Of a stretch of 64,000 bases of DNA, positions 37,237 through 45,998 are shown piece by piece. Where the stretch lies: assembly GCF_020510445.1 (NCBI RefSeq), contig NZ_JAHBAG010000001.1:1712501-1776500 (forward strand), in the 5' to 3' direction. The stretch comes from Hydrogenophaga taeniospiralis. Its GTDB lineage: Bacteria; Pseudomonadota; Gammaproteobacteria; Burkholderiales; Burkholderiaceae_C. The first letter of the stretch is position 1, and the number at the start of each line of letters is the position of its first letter. The notes under the pieces were generated by a model. It did not search any database, was not told the DNA's origin, and worked only from the letters and a program-made list of their open reading frames with translations. The position numbers and the translations under genes are program-made.

Positions 37237-37292
37237 GCGCATCACCGAATCTCGAACAAACCGCCGGAGCCCAAAGCCCGGCGGTTTTTTTT
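37174..37292 (+). promoter_or_regulatory. Transcription attenuator controlling aroG
   Basis: Four segments can pair in two exclusive ways. Segment 1 TTCGCC (37174-37179) pairs with GGCGGA (37213-37218). Segment 2 CTGGCGG (37211-37217) pairs with segment 3 CCGCCGG (37261-37267), with one G-U. Segment 3 pairs with segment 4 CCGGCGG (37278-37284), followed by eight T (37285-37292). A ribosome stalled on the Phe codons would cover segment 1 and leave 2 free to pair with 3, so the terminator would not form. With enough Phe, 1:2 and 3:4 form and transcription stops before aroG. Confidence 0.7.
37261..37292 (+). terminator. Intrinsic terminator of the aroG attenuator
   Basis: CCGCCGG and CCGGCGG form a perfect 7-bp stem with a 10-base loop followed by T8. 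It lies 43 bases before the aroG ATG, so it acts within the leader and not at the end of tldD. Confidence 0.85.
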
Positions 37293-37335
37293 GGCCCTGT
37301 CGTTCCACTGCAACCCACTTCCGAGGAGCCCCGCG

Positions 37336-38469
37336 ATGAATGCCCAGACCCACCCCGCCAGCAGCGATGCCTGGCATGCGCGTCCTGTCGACAAAACCAG
37401 CCAGACCGACGACGAACGCATCAAGGACATCACCGTGCTCCCGCCTCCCGAACACCTGATCCGTTTTTTCCCCATCGGCGGCACGCCGGTGGAAGCCCTG
37501 ATCACCCAGACCCGCCAGCGCATTCACAACATCCTGCGCGGGCAGGACGACCGCCTGCTGGTGGTGATCGGTCCCTGCTCCATCCACGACCCGGCCGCGG
37601 CCGTGGACTACGCACGGCGCCTGCAGCCCATGCGCGAACGCTACGCCGACACGCTGGAGATCGTCATGCGCGTGTATTTCGAGAAGCCGCGCACCACGGT
37701 GGGCTGGAAGGGGCTGATCAACGACCCCTACCTCGATGAAAGCTACCGCATCGACGAGGGGCTGCGCATCGCGCGCCAGCTGCTGATCGAGATCAACCGC
37801 CTGGGCATGCCCGCCGGCAGCGAGTTCCTGGACGTGATCTCGCCGCAATACATCGGGGACCTGATCGCCTGGGGCGCGATCGGCGCACGCACCACCGAGA
37901 GCCAGGTGCACCGCGAACTGGCCTCGGGGCTGTCGGCACCGATCGGTTTCAAGAACGGTACCGATGGCAACATCCGCATCGCCACCGACGCCATCCAGGC
38001 CGCCGCGCGCGGCCACCATTTCCTCTCGGTGCACAAGAACGGCCAGGTCGCCATCGTGCAGACCAACGGCAACAAGGACTGCCACGTGATCCTGCGCGGG
38101 GGCAAGGCGCCCAATTACGACGCCACCCATGTGGCCGCGGCCGTGAAAGACCTGGAGGCGGCCGGGCTGGTCCCCCGTTTGATGGTGGACTGCAGCCACG
38201 CCAACAGCAGCAAGCAGCACGAAAAGCAGCTGGAGGTGGCGCGCGACATCGCCGCACAGATCGCGGGCGGATCCCGCAGTGTGTTTGGCGTGATGATCGA
38301 AAGCCACATCGAGGCCGGCGCCCAGAAGTTCACGCCGGGCAAGGACCGGGTGGACCAGCTCGCTTACGGCAAGAGCATCACCGATGCCTGCCTGGGCTGG
38401 ACCGATTCGTTGCAGGCACTGGAAGTGCTGTCCCAGGCGGTGCAGGCTGCACGCCAGCGCGGCAAATAG
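37336..38469 (+). CDS. aroG: DAHP synthase, class I (AroG type)
   Basis: The protein has 377 residues. It condenses phosphoenolpyruvate and erythrose 4-phosphate, the first step of aromatic amino acid synthesis. Segments are VVIGPCSIHDPAAAVDYA, MRVYFEKPRTTVGWKG, GARTTESQVHRELASGL, GFKNGTDGN, DCSHANSSK and GVMIESHIEAG. The ATG at 37336 follows GAGGAG. The length and N-terminal region fit the feedback-regulated AroF/G/H type. The Phe-rich leader upstream suggests control by phenylalanine, but which amino acid inhibits the enzyme cannot be read with certainty. Confidence 0.93.
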   Translation: MNAQTHPASSDAWHARPVDKTSQTDDERIKDITVLPPPEHLIRFFPIGGTPVEALITQTRQRIHNILRGQDDRLLVVIGPCSIHDPAAAVDYARRLQPMRERYADTLEIVMRVYFEKPRTTVGWKGLINDPYLDESYRIDEGLRIARQLLIEINRLGMPAGSEFLDVISPQYIGDLIAWGAIGARTTESQVHRELASGLSAPIGFKNGTDGNIRIATDAIQAAARGHHFLSVHKNGQVAIVQTNGNKDCHVILRGGKAPNYDATHVAAAVKDLEAAGLVPRLMVDCSHANSSKQHEKQLEVARDIAAQIAGGSRSVFGVMIESHIEAGAQKFTPGKDRVDQLAYGKSITDACLGWTDSLQALEVLSQAVQAARQRGK

Positions 38470-38611
38470 GGCTCTGCGGCTGCGGCCCGCTCCGCAAATC
38501 GGTGCTTCATAATCTGTAACAGAGGCCGATACCACTGCGGTGGCGGTCTGGCGTGTCCACGGTCGTCGTGGGCACGGTGCACTGGATTGGTCGCTGACCG
38601 CTGGAGTGTGT

Positions 38612-39685
38612 GTGGAGCAACCTGTATTGCGTTTGGGTTTGCTGGGTTTTTCCGAGCCGGATCAATCGCGCCTGCTGGCCTGGGCCGGGCAGGTCCAAGC
38701 CGGCTGGCCCGAGTGGCGCGGCTGCGACCCCCATCTGGCCGATGCCTGGATGATCTGCGGGGAGTCGGTCGAGGTGCTGGGGCGGGATGCGGTGGTGATC
38801 CGCCATCCGCACGGCGGTGACGAGCGTCTGGCGCTCAACCGCGCCGAGGTGGATCGTCCGCTGGCGTTTGCCACACCGCTGCCTGAGGGGTTTGCGTCGG
38901 CCGAGTTTTTCGAATCGGACGACGAGAACAGTGTGCGCCAGCGGCTGCAGCGGTTTGAGGCCTGGCTGCGCCCGCTGCGCAGCCAGTTTGCGCTGGGCTC
39001 GCTGCTGCTGGAGCGCGTGGGGCAGTTCAAGGGGGGCGTGATCCATGTGACCCACGAGGGGCGTTTGCTGGCCGTGATTGACCTGGACCGCTGGCAGTCC
39101 GGCCTGTTCATCCCCGCGCGCCCCGTGGACCTGGCGATGGCCGAATGGGTGCGCCGCCCGCCGGGCGCGGCCGACATCCCGTCCTCGTTCATGCGCCTGC
39201 CCCTGCACCGGGTCATGTGGACCTACGCCGTGCGCACCCTGCGCGACGTGCTGCCCGCGCGCTACCGCGAACGCACGGTGTATCTGCGGCGTGTCCCGCG
39301 CGTGCCCGCTCGCTGGTTCGACGAAGTGCACCTGAGCCTGATGCGCGAATTGATGGTGCGTCCCGCCGTCTTCGACAGCCTGTGTCGCCGCACCGGCATT
39401 GCCGAAAGCGAGTTGGCGCACCACCTGGCCTCGCTGTACCACGCCGGCGGCCTGACCACCGATGCCGACAGCGCCCGGCGCGCCGAGCCCGCGGTCAGGC
39501 GCGCGCTGGTGGCGCTGCATTTTGACCAGGCCGACCCGAACCCCGACGCCCTGTTGCGCACCGGTCACTCCGATCAGTCCGACCCGATGGTGCCGCCGTC
39601 GAGCATCCTGCGCGAAATGCCGCACTCGCCGCTGCGCACGGTTGCGGGGAAATCCGCCGGGCCGTCGGTGGTCGACGAAGGATGA
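38612..39685 (+). CDS. Protein of unknown function (cyclic-di-GMP- or kinase-free, soluble)
   Basis: The protein has about 357 residues from the GTG at 38612, which follows TGGAG; the frame is open to 38540. There is no signal peptide or membrane helix. The N-terminal 120 residues (VLRLGLLGFSEPDQSRLLAWA, then WMICGESVEVL) look like a small alpha/beta receiver-like domain. The C-terminal half is Arg-rich and helical, with an HTH-like segment LCRRTGIAESELAHHLASLYHAGG. A regulatory role is possible, but I do not recognise the family. It stands alone between aroG and a 106-residue protein. Confidence 0.55.
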   Translation: MEQPVLRLGLLGFSEPDQSRLLAWAGQVQAGWPEWRGCDPHLADAWMICGESVEVLGRDAVVIRHPHGGDERLALNRAEVDRPLAFATPLPEGFASAEFFESDDENSVRQRLQRFEAWLRPLRSQFALGSLLLERVGQFKGGVIHVTHEGRLLAVIDLDRWQSGLFIPARPVDLAMAEWVRRPPGAADIPSSFMRLPLHRVMWTYAVRTLRDVLPARYRERTVYLRRVPRVPARWFDEVHLSLMRELMVRPAVFDSLCRRTGIAESELAHHLASLYHAGGLTTDADSARRAEPAVRRALVALHFDQADPNPDALLRTGHSDQSDPMVPPSSILREMPHSPLRTVAGKSAGPSVVDEG

Positions 39686-39767
39686 CGCGGGGGGCGGCAC
39701 TGGCAACCGCGCAGGGCCCGATGCACAATGGTCAGGTACCCACTACCGTATCCAAGGAGTCCGCAAG

Positions 39768-40088
39768 ATGCGCAGCCATGTCACCGTGAGTTGGGGTGAA
39801 CCGTCCATCTACCGCTTTGACCTGGAGGAGGTGCAGCCCATGCCGCACGAGCTGGCGCGCTCCTGGCTGGACGAGCAGTTCACGTTCTTCGGCTGTGAGC
39901 CCATCCGCCTGACCGGCAAGGTGCTTACCGCGGACAAGATTCTCGGGGTTGCGCAGGCCGCGGGCGAAGAGCGTTTCCGCGACCCGGCCCACCGCGCCTG
40001 GGCGTTGGCGTTTGCCCGCGCCACCAGCGCCGCACTGGCCAAGCCCGTGGTCACGGTGGACATTCCCACGCAGACCCTGGGCTACTGA
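39768..40088 (+). CDS. Conserved-looking 106-residue protein of unknown function
   Basis: The ATG at 39768 follows CAAGGAG. The product starts MRSHVTVSWGEPSIYRFDLEE and has one mixed alpha/beta domain, with an Ala-rich C-terminal helix (ALAFARATSAALAKP). No signal peptide, membrane helix or metal motif is seen. Clear ribosome site and codon use support a real gene; the function is unknown. It converges on mpl. Confidence 0.55.
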   Translation: MRSHVTVSWGEPSIYRFDLEEVQPMPHELARSWLDEQFTFFGCEPIRLTGKVLTADKILGVAQAAGEERFRDPAHRAWALAFARATSAALAKPVVTVDIPTQTLGY

Positions 40089-40127
40089 AGCGACCCGGCG
40101 CGCCGCGTCTGCGGCCGTCAGGCGCGG

Positions 40128-41627
40128 TCAATCGTTGGGGGACCGCAGTTCCAGAGCGGCCAGCAGCCGCGCGTGCACGCCGCCGAACCCGCCGTTGCTC
40201 ATGCAGACAATATGGTCACCGCCGCGAGCGGCCGCGCTGACCTGTGCCACCAGCTCGTCGATGGAGCGGGCCACGCTGGCCCGTTCACCCATGGGTCGCA
40301 GAGCCTCGACCGCGTCCCAGTCGAGCCCCCCGGTGTGGCAGAACGCCAGATCGGCCGCTTCCAGGCTCCAGGGCAGTTGCGATTTCATGGTGCCCAGTTT
40401 CATTGTGTTGCTGCGGGGTTCGAACACCGCCAGGATGCGCCCGCCCTTGCCGGTGGAGGGAGCGCCCAGACGCCGGCGCAGACCATCCAGCGTGGTGCGG
40501 ATGGCGGTCGGGTGGTGGGCGAAATCGTCGTAGACCGTGATCGGTTCTCCGTTGCGCTGTACCGTGCCCCGGACCTCCATGCGGCGGCGCACGTTCTCGA
40601 ACCGTGCCAGCGCCCGCGCCGCGTCGGCGGGTGAAACCCCCACGTGCTCGGCCGCCGCGATGGCGGCCAGGGCGTTCAGCTGGTTGTGCACGCCGGTGAG
40701 CGCCCACTCCACGCGCGCGACCGGCTGACCGCGCTCCAGCACATCAAAGGCATGGGGTTCGCCCACGGCGGTGAAATCGCTGACGGCCGCGCCGAAGCTG
40801 CGCAGCTCGCTCCACAGGCCCTGGTGCAGCACGCGCTCCAGGCTCTCCTCCAGGCCGTTGACCACCACCCGGCCGGTGCCGGGCACGGTGCGGATCAGGT
40901 GGTGGAACTGGCGTTCGATGGCCTTGAGGTCGTCGAAGATGTCTGCGTGGTCGAACTCGAGGTTGTTGAGGACGGCGGTGCGGGGTCGGTAGTGGACGAA
41001 CTTGCTGCGTTTGTCGAAAAACGCCGTGTCGTATTCATCCGCTTCAATCACGAAGAGTGGTGGGCTGCGGGGCGGCTGCGCGCCCTGCTCCGTGTCCCCC
41101 GCCCGCTGCGCGGGCTCCTCCTTGACCTGCGCAGAGCGCGCAGCCGCCCCGCAGCCCAGTCTTGCCGACACCCCGAAGTTCATGGGCACACCGCCGACCA
41201 GAAAACCCGGGTTCAGGCCGTTGGCTTCCAGGATCCAGGTCAGCATGGCGGTGGTGGTGGTCTTGCCGTGGGTGCCGGCCACGGCCAGCACATGGCGACC
41301 CAGCAGCACGTGTTCGGCCAGCCATTGCGGGCCGCTGGTGTAAGCGGCGCCCGCGTCCAGAATGGCCTCCATCAACGGAAACTTGGGTGTGCCGTCGGTC
41401 AGCCGGGCGCGGCTGACCACATTGCCGACCACGAACACGTCGGGCTTCAGCGCCATCTGGTCGGCGCCGTAGCCTTCGATCAGATCGATGCCCAGGGCGC
41501 GCAACTGGTCGCTCATCGGAGGGTAGACGCCGGCATCGCAGCCGGTGACGCGGTGGCCGGCCTCGCGGGCGAGCGCGGCCAGACCGCCCATGAAGGTGCC
41601 GCAAATGCCCAGAATGTGTATATGCAT
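40128..41627 (-). CDS. mpl: Mpl, murein tripeptide ligase with in-frame insertion
   Basis: The protein has 499 residues. Mpl joins the recycled tripeptide L-Ala-gamma-D-Glu-mDAP to UDP-MurNAc. Segments are HILGICGTFMGGLAALA, the P-loop [43 protein letters not shown] and YDDFAHHPTAI. Between SARLG and FVIEADEYD it carries about 30 extra residues (155-187), encoded by a 98-bp palindromic element at 41061-41158. In the E. coli protein I recall only a few residues there. AmpD at 53841 belongs to the same recycling pathway. Confidence 0.93.
   Translation of the reverse strand: MHIHILGICGTFMGGLAALAREAGHRVTGCDAGVYPPMSDQLRALGIDLIEGYGADQMALKPDVFVVGNVVSRARLTDGTPKFPLMEAILDAGAAYTSGPQWLAEHVLLGRHVLAVAGTHGKTTTTAMLTWILEANGLNPGFLVGGVPMNFGVSARLGCGAAARSAQVKEEPAQRAGDTEQGAQPPRSPPLFVIEADEYDTAFFDKRSKFVHYRPRTAVLNNLEFDHADIFDDLKAIERQFHHLIRTVPGTGRVVVNGLEESLERVLHQGLWSELRSFGAAVSDFTAVGEPHAFDVLERGQPVARVEWALTGVHNQLNALAAIAAAEHVGVSPADAARALARFENVRRRMEVRGTVQRNGEPITVYDDFAHHPTAIRTTLDGLRRRLGAPSTGKGGRILAVFEPRSNTMKLGTMKSQLPWSLEAADLAFCHTGGLDWDAVEALRPMGERASVARSIDELVAQVSAAARGGDHIVCMSNGGFGGVHARLLAALELRSPND
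41061..41158. repeat. 98-bp element with 23-bp perfect inverted repeats inside mpl
   Basis: The 23 bases at 41061-41083 (starting TGGGCTGCGGGGCGGCTGCG) are the exact reverse complement of 41136-41158. The 52-base middle holds a smaller palindrome, CCCGCTGCGCGGG (41102-41114). The element is a multiple-of-three net insertion in the reading frame of mpl and has no stop codon in that frame. Confidence 0.85.
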
Positions 41628-41718
41628 CGGGTGATTTTAGGCGGGGCTCCGGTCCTCAGCCCTGTGCCCATGGCGGACTCTGACCGGACGGGCGAATGGC
41701 CCGGTGCACAATCGCCCG

Positions 41719-42342
41719 ATGGATGTCTTACGAGCGAACCAGAGCGCCGAGATCGCTGCCACCGCCGCCCGTTTCGTGGTGGAGGAGGGGTTGGAATACG
41801 CCGCGGCCAAGCGACGGGCCGGCCGCCAGCTGGGCCTGTCGGCGCGCGTTTCCTGGCCCGACAACGCCGCCATGGACGAGGCGGTGCGTGAATACATCGA
41901 CATCTTCTGCCCCGATACCCAGGCCGTGGAATTGCGTGCCTTGCGCGAAGTGGCCTTGCTGTGGTTGGAGCGGCTGGCGGATTTCCACCCACACCTGGGC
42001 GGCGCGGTCTGGCACGGCACGGCCACCCGCCACAGCGACATCTATATCCAGTTGTTCTGCGAGGACCCCAAGGCGGCGGAGTGGGCCTTGCTGGACCGCA
42101 AGGTGGATTACCACCCGGGCACGGTGACTGGCTGGCGTGGCGACCCGGTGGATGCACTGAGCTTGCGGGTGCGTTGCGAGGCCTTGAACGGCTGGGTGCT
42201 GGTGCACTTGATGGTGCACGACCTGGACGATCTGCGCGGTGCCCTCAAACCCGACAGCCAAGGCCGCAGGCCGCGTGGGGACGCCCAGGCCCTGCGGACC
42301 TTGCTGAGCGCCGACAGCACACACCCGGACGACCGAGCATGA
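41719..42342 (+). CDS. Protein of unknown function, divergent from mpl
   Basis: The protein has 207 residues from the ATG at 41719; the frame is open to 41704. It is soluble, with a helical N-terminus (FVVEEGLEYAAAKRRAGRQLG) and an alpha/beta core that contains TATRHSDIYIQLFCEDP, which recalls the G-x-x-S-D-hydrophobic pattern of nucleotidyltransferase folds but lacks a clear second Asp motif. Its stop overlaps the start of the thioredoxin-like gene. It may share a bidirectional promoter region with mpl (91 bp apart). Confidence 0.6.
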   Translation: MDVLRANQSAEIAATAARFVVEEGLEYAAAKRRAGRQLGLSARVSWPDNAAMDEAVREYIDIFCPDTQAVELRALREVALLWLERLADFHPHLGGAVWHGTATRHSDIYIQLFCEDPKAAEWALLDRKVDYHPGTVTGWRGDPVDALSLRVRCEALNGWVLVHLMVHDLDDLRGALKPDSQGRRPRGDAQALRTLLSADSTHPDDRA

Positions 42343-42860
42343 AACGACGCACGCTGTGGATGGGAGGCGTCGCGGCGGCGGCGGGTGTTGCCGGTGCCGG
42401 CGTGGCCTGGTGGCGGCTGCGGCCCGGCGACCTTGCCAGCGAAGCCGAGGCGGCGTTCTGGGCGGGCCGGTACCAAGGGCCCGGTGGGGAGCCCGTGGCG
42501 CTGGAACCGTTTCGGGGCCGGCCGCTGCTGGTCAACTTCTGGGCCACCTGGTGCCCTCCCTGTGTGGAGGAACTGCCGCTGCTCAACGCTTTTTACCAGG
42601 CCCATGCCAGCGAAGGCTGGCAGGTGCTGGGGATGGCGGTGGACCAGCCGGGTGCGGTGCAGGACTTTCTGCGCAAGCTGCCCCTGGCGTTTCCGGTGGC
42701 CATGGCCGGATTCGCGGGCATCGAAATCAGTCGGTCACTGGGCAACCTCGGTGGTGGGCTGCCGTTCACGGTGGTTTTTGGCCGCGACGGGACGGTGCTG
42801 CATCGAAAAATCGGGCAATTGTCCGACGCCGATCTGTCCCAGTGGTCCGGGCTCGGATGA
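42339..42860 (+). CDS. TlpA-like thioredoxin-fold protein, membrane-anchored
   Basis: The protein has 173 residues. An N-terminal hydrophobic helix (VAAAAGVAGAGVAWW) after KRR is a signal anchor or Tat-like leader. The redox motif WATWCPPCVEELP follows, and GGGLPFTVVF holds the cis-Pro. Such proteins act in the periplasm as disulfide reductants or in cytochrome c maturation. It is coupled to the gene upstream by ATGA. No ccm genes are nearby. Confidence 0.83.
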   Translation: MKRRTLWMGGVAAAAGVAGAGVAWWRLRPGDLASEAEAAFWAGRYQGPGGEPVALEPFRGRPLLVNFWATWCPPCVEELPLLNAFYQAHASEGWQVLGMAVDQPGAVQDFLRKLPLAFPVAMAGFAGIEISRSLGNLGGGLPFTVVFGRDGTVLHRKIGQLSDADLSQWSGLG

Positions 42861-43142
42861 ATCTGCAGGGGTGTCTCTCAGCGATTTTGGGTTAGGAATG
42901 TGGCGTCCAGCGCCGTTGATCCCATCGCAGGGAACAACGTGAAAAACCGGGTAAAGTTCGCCCATCTTGCGTCAGGTGGCGGGTTTTTAGCCGCAGAGCG
43001 ACTGCTCACGGGGCGGGCCATTTCAACGCACAAAACGCCCGCGCCATCGTGTACACTGCGCACCCCGGCGGGTTGGCGCGCCTCGACTTCAATGAAGTTG
43101 TCTGCATTTGAGTCAATTTGACCGATATTCGTTGGAGAAATC
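42861..43142. other. Gap before accB, no gene seen
   Basis: These 282 bases carry no supported reading frame. They should hold the accBC promoter. TACACT at 43052-43057 preceded by TG is a possible -10 without a good -35. GGAGA just before 43143 is the accB ribosome site. Confidence 0.4.
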
Positions 43143-43607
43143 ATGGATTTGAGAAAACTGAAGACCCTGATCGACCTGGTATCCGAGTCGAACGTGTCCG
43201 AGCTGGAAATCACCGAGGCCGAGGGCAAGGTTCGCATCGTCAAGAGCGCACCCGTGGGCATGGCCGCTCCGGTGACCTACACGATGGCGCCGAGCCCGGC
43301 ACCCATGGCCGCGCCCGCCGCGGTGCCTGCGGTGGAAACCACGCCGGTGGCGGCCGCTCCTGCCGGCCCGGTCGGGCACACCGTCAAATCGCCCATGGTG
43401 GGCACCTTCTACCGCGCGGCCAGTCCCGGCGCCAAGCCGTTCGTGGAGGTGGGTGACACCATCAAGGAAGGGGAGACCATCTGCATCGTCGAGGCGATGA
43501 AGATCCTCAACGAGATCGAGGCCGACAAGTCCGGCACGGTGACCCAGATCCTGGTGCAGAACGGCCAGGCGGTGGAATACGGCCAGCCTCTCTACGTCAT
43601 CGAATAA
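43143..43607 (+). CDS. accB: AccB, biotin carboxyl carrier protein
   Basis: The protein has 154 residues. AccB carries the biotin of acetyl-CoA carboxylase, the first step in fatty acid synthesis. The N-terminal helix region ([20 protein letters not shown]) is followed by an Ala/Pro-rich linker. The biotinyl domain has the target Lys120 in [13 protein letters not shown]. It is followed by accC after 15 bases. Confidence 0.96.
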   Translation: MDLRKLKTLIDLVSESNVSELEITEAEGKVRIVKSAPVGMAAPVTYTMAPSPAPMAAPAAVPAVETTPVAAAPAGPVGHTVKSPMVGTFYRAASPGAKPFVEVGDTIKEGETICIVEAMKILNEIEADKSGTVTQILVQNGQAVEYGQPLYVIE

Positions 43608-43622
43608 CCAGCACAGTCCTCC

Positions 43623-44972
43623 ATGTTCAAAAAAATCCTGATCGCCAACCGGGGGGAGATCGCGTTGCGTGTGCAGCGCGCCTGCCGCGAAATGGGCATC
43701 AAGGCGGTGATGGTGTATTCCGAAGCCGACCGCGACGCCAAATACGTGCGGCTGGCCGACGAGTCGGTCTGCATCGGGCCGGCGCAGTCGTCCCTCAGTT
43801 ACCTCAACATGCCGGCCATCATTTCGGCGGCCGAGGTGACCGATGCCGAGGCGATCCACCCGGGGTACGGATTTCTGTCGGAGAACGCCGACTTTGCCGA
43901 GCGGGTGGAAAAGAGCGGGTTCACCTTTATTGGTCCCACGCCCGAGTCGATCCGCCTCATGGGCGACAAGGTTTCGGCCAAGCAGGCCATGATCCGCGCG
44001 GGCGTGCCGTGCGTGCCCGGCTCCGAGGGGGCGCTGCCGGACGATCCGGCGCTCATCAAACGCACCGCCAAGGCCGTGGGGTATCCGGTGATCATCAAGG
44101 CCGCGGGTGGTGGCGGCGGGCGTGGCATGCGCGTGGTGCACACCGAAGCGGCTTTGCTGCACGCGGTGCAGACCACCAAGGCGGAGGCGGGCGCTGCGTT
44201 CGGCAACCCCGAGGTGTACATGGAGAAGTTTCTCCAGAACCCGCGCCACATCGAGATCCAGATCCTCGCCGACACCCACCGCAACGCGGTCTACCTGGGC
44301 GAGCGCGACTGCTCCATGCAGCGTCGCCACCAGAAGGTGATCGAGGAAGCGCCGGCGCCGGGTATCCCGCGTCGCCTGATCGAGAAGATCGGCGAGCGCT
44401 GCGCCACCGCCTGCAAGAAGATCGGCTACCGGGGTGCCGGCACCTTCGAGTTCCTGTTTGAGAACGGCGAGTTCTATTTCATCGAGATGAACACCCGTGT
44501 GCAGGTGGAGCACCCGGTGACGGAATGGATCTCGGGCGTGGACATCGTGCGCACCCAGATCGCGGTGGCGGCGGGCGAAAAACTGCCGTTCACGCAACGC
44601 CAGATCCAGCTGCGTGGCCATGCCATCGAGTGCCGCATCAACGCGGAAGACGCCTACAAGTTCACGCCTTCGCCCGGGCGCATCACCACCTGGCACGCGC
44701 CAGGCGGTCCCGGGGTGCGCGTGGACTCGCACGCCTACGCCAACTATTTCGTGCCGCCCCACTACGACTCGATGATCGGGAAGATCATCGTGCACGGCGA
44801 CACGCGCGAACAGGCGCTGGCCCGCATGCGCACCGCGCTCGCCGAGACGGTGATCGAGGGCATCAAGACCAACATCCCGCTGCACCGCGAGTTGATGGTG
44901 GATGCCAGCTTTGTCGCCGGTGGCACCAACATCCACTACCTTGAAGAGTGGCTTTCCCAACGTGAACGCTGA
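43623..44972 (+). CDS. accC: AccC, biotin carboxylase
   Basis: The protein has 449 residues with an ATP-grasp fold. It carboxylates the biotin on AccB using bicarbonate and ATP. Landmarks are [20 protein letters not shown], the glycine loop [46 protein letters not shown] and [13 protein letters not shown]. The prmA start overlaps its 3' end. Confidence 0.97.
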   Translation: MFKKILIANRGEIALRVQRACREMGIKAVMVYSEADRDAKYVRLADESVCIGPAQSSLSYLNMPAIISAAEVTDAEAIHPGYGFLSENADFAERVEKSGFTFIGPTPESIRLMGDKVSAKQAMIRAGVPCVPGSEGALPDDPALIKRTAKAVGYPVIIKAAGGGGGRGMRVVHTEAALLHAVQTTKAEAGAAFGNPEVYMEKFLQNPRHIEIQILADTHRNAVYLGERDCSMQRRHQKVIEEAPAPGIPRRLIEKIGERCATACKKIGYRGAGTFEFLFENGEFYFIEMNTRVQVEHPVTEWISGVDIVRTQIAVAAGEKLPFTQRQIQLRGHAIECRINAEDAYKFTPSPGRITTWHAPGGPGVRVDSHAYANYFVPPHYDSMIGKIIVHGDTREQALARMRTALAETVIEGIKTNIPLHRELMVDASFVAGGTNIHYLEEWLSQRER

Positions 44973-45891
44973 TCTTGCCTCCCAGACCCAGCCGCCGGCT
45001 GGGTCTCTTTTTGAGCTGGTGCTGCTGGTGCCCGAAGTGGCCGTGGAGCCGGTGAGCGACGCCCTGGACGCGCTCGATGCGCTGAGCACCTCGGTCGAAG
45101 ACGCCGATGCCCTGACGCCGGCCGAGCAGGCGCTGTTTGGCGAGCCCGGCATGCCGCCGCCCAAAGAGGGCTGGCAGCGTTCGCGGGTGGTGGCGCTGTT
45201 TTCTGCCGAGGCGGCCGCGCGCGAAGCGGCCAATCTGTTGGCGGCGCAGGATTTCTTCGAAGGCTGTGAGGTGCTGGGCGTGCAGGCTGTGCCCGAGCAG
45301 GACTGGGTGCGGCTGACACAGTCGCAGTTTGCGCCGGTGGAGATCACGCCCAGTTTCTGGATCGTGCCGAGCTGGCACGAGCCGCCCCCGGCTGCTCGGC
45401 AAGTGATACGGCTCGACCCGGGGCTGGCCTTTGGCACCGGAACCCACCCGACCACCCGCATGTGCCTGCGCTGGACCGCTTCCCACCCCGTGGCCGGCCA
45501 GCGCGTGCTGGACTACGGCTGCGGATCGGGCATCCTGGCCATCGGCGCGGCCAAGTTCGGCGCGGGCGAGATCGTCGCGGTGGACATCGATCCCGCCGCG
45601 GTGGAGTCGACCCGGCTCAACGCCGCGGCCAACCACGTGGACCTGCAGACCGGCCTGCCGGAGCTGGCCCAGGGTGTTTTCGACCTGGTGCTGGCCAACA
45701 TCCTGGCCACGCCGCTCAAGGTGCTGGCGCCCTTGCTCTGCGCCCATGTCGGCCAGGGGGGGCATCTGGTGATGGCGGGCATCCTGGCGCGTCAGGCGGA
45801 CGAGCTGCGCGAGGCCTATGCGCCCTGGCTGGCGCTGGAGGTCAGCGATGAAGAAGACGGCTGGATCCTGATGACCGCCGCCCGGGTCTGA
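44962..45891 (+). CDS. prmA: PrmA, ribosomal protein L11 methyltransferase
   Basis: The protein has about 309 residues. PrmA trimethylates ribosomal protein L11 with SAM. The SAM loop is [26 protein letters not shown] is the catalytic region, and [15 protein letters not shown] is the PrmA family block. The GTG at 44962 overlaps the accC stop. The family usually starts close to FELVLLVPE, so 10-20 residues at the N-terminus are uncertain. accBC-prmA is a common betaproteobacterial order. Confidence 0.92.
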   Translation: MNADLASQTQPPAGSLFELVLLVPEVAVEPVSDALDALDALSTSVEDADALTPAEQALFGEPGMPPPKEGWQRSRVVALFSAEAAAREAANLLAAQDFFEGCEVLGVQAVPEQDWVRLTQSQFAPVEITPSFWIVPSWHEPPPAARQVIRLDPGLAFGTGTHPTTRMCLRWTASHPVAGQRVLDYGCGSGILAIGAAKFGAGEIVAVDIDPAAVESTRLNAAANHVDLQTGLPELAQGVFDLVLANILATPLKVLAPLLCAHVGQGGHLVMAGILARQADELREAYAPWLALEVSDEEDGWILMTAARV

Positions 45892-45998
45892 GCGGCTGTT
45901 CGACCCGTGGGCGATGCCGTATCGCTGTCTCTGTTGCCATGGGCTGAGCGTCCTGCGGGCCGCCTGGGGGCGGCCCGACGGCCTGCAATAATCGCCGC

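Noticed and set aside
37118..37339. 73-codon frame across the aroG leader
   Set aside because: It runs through the terminator and has no family resemblance; the shorter frame at 37162 has the aromatic codon run expected of a leader peptide.
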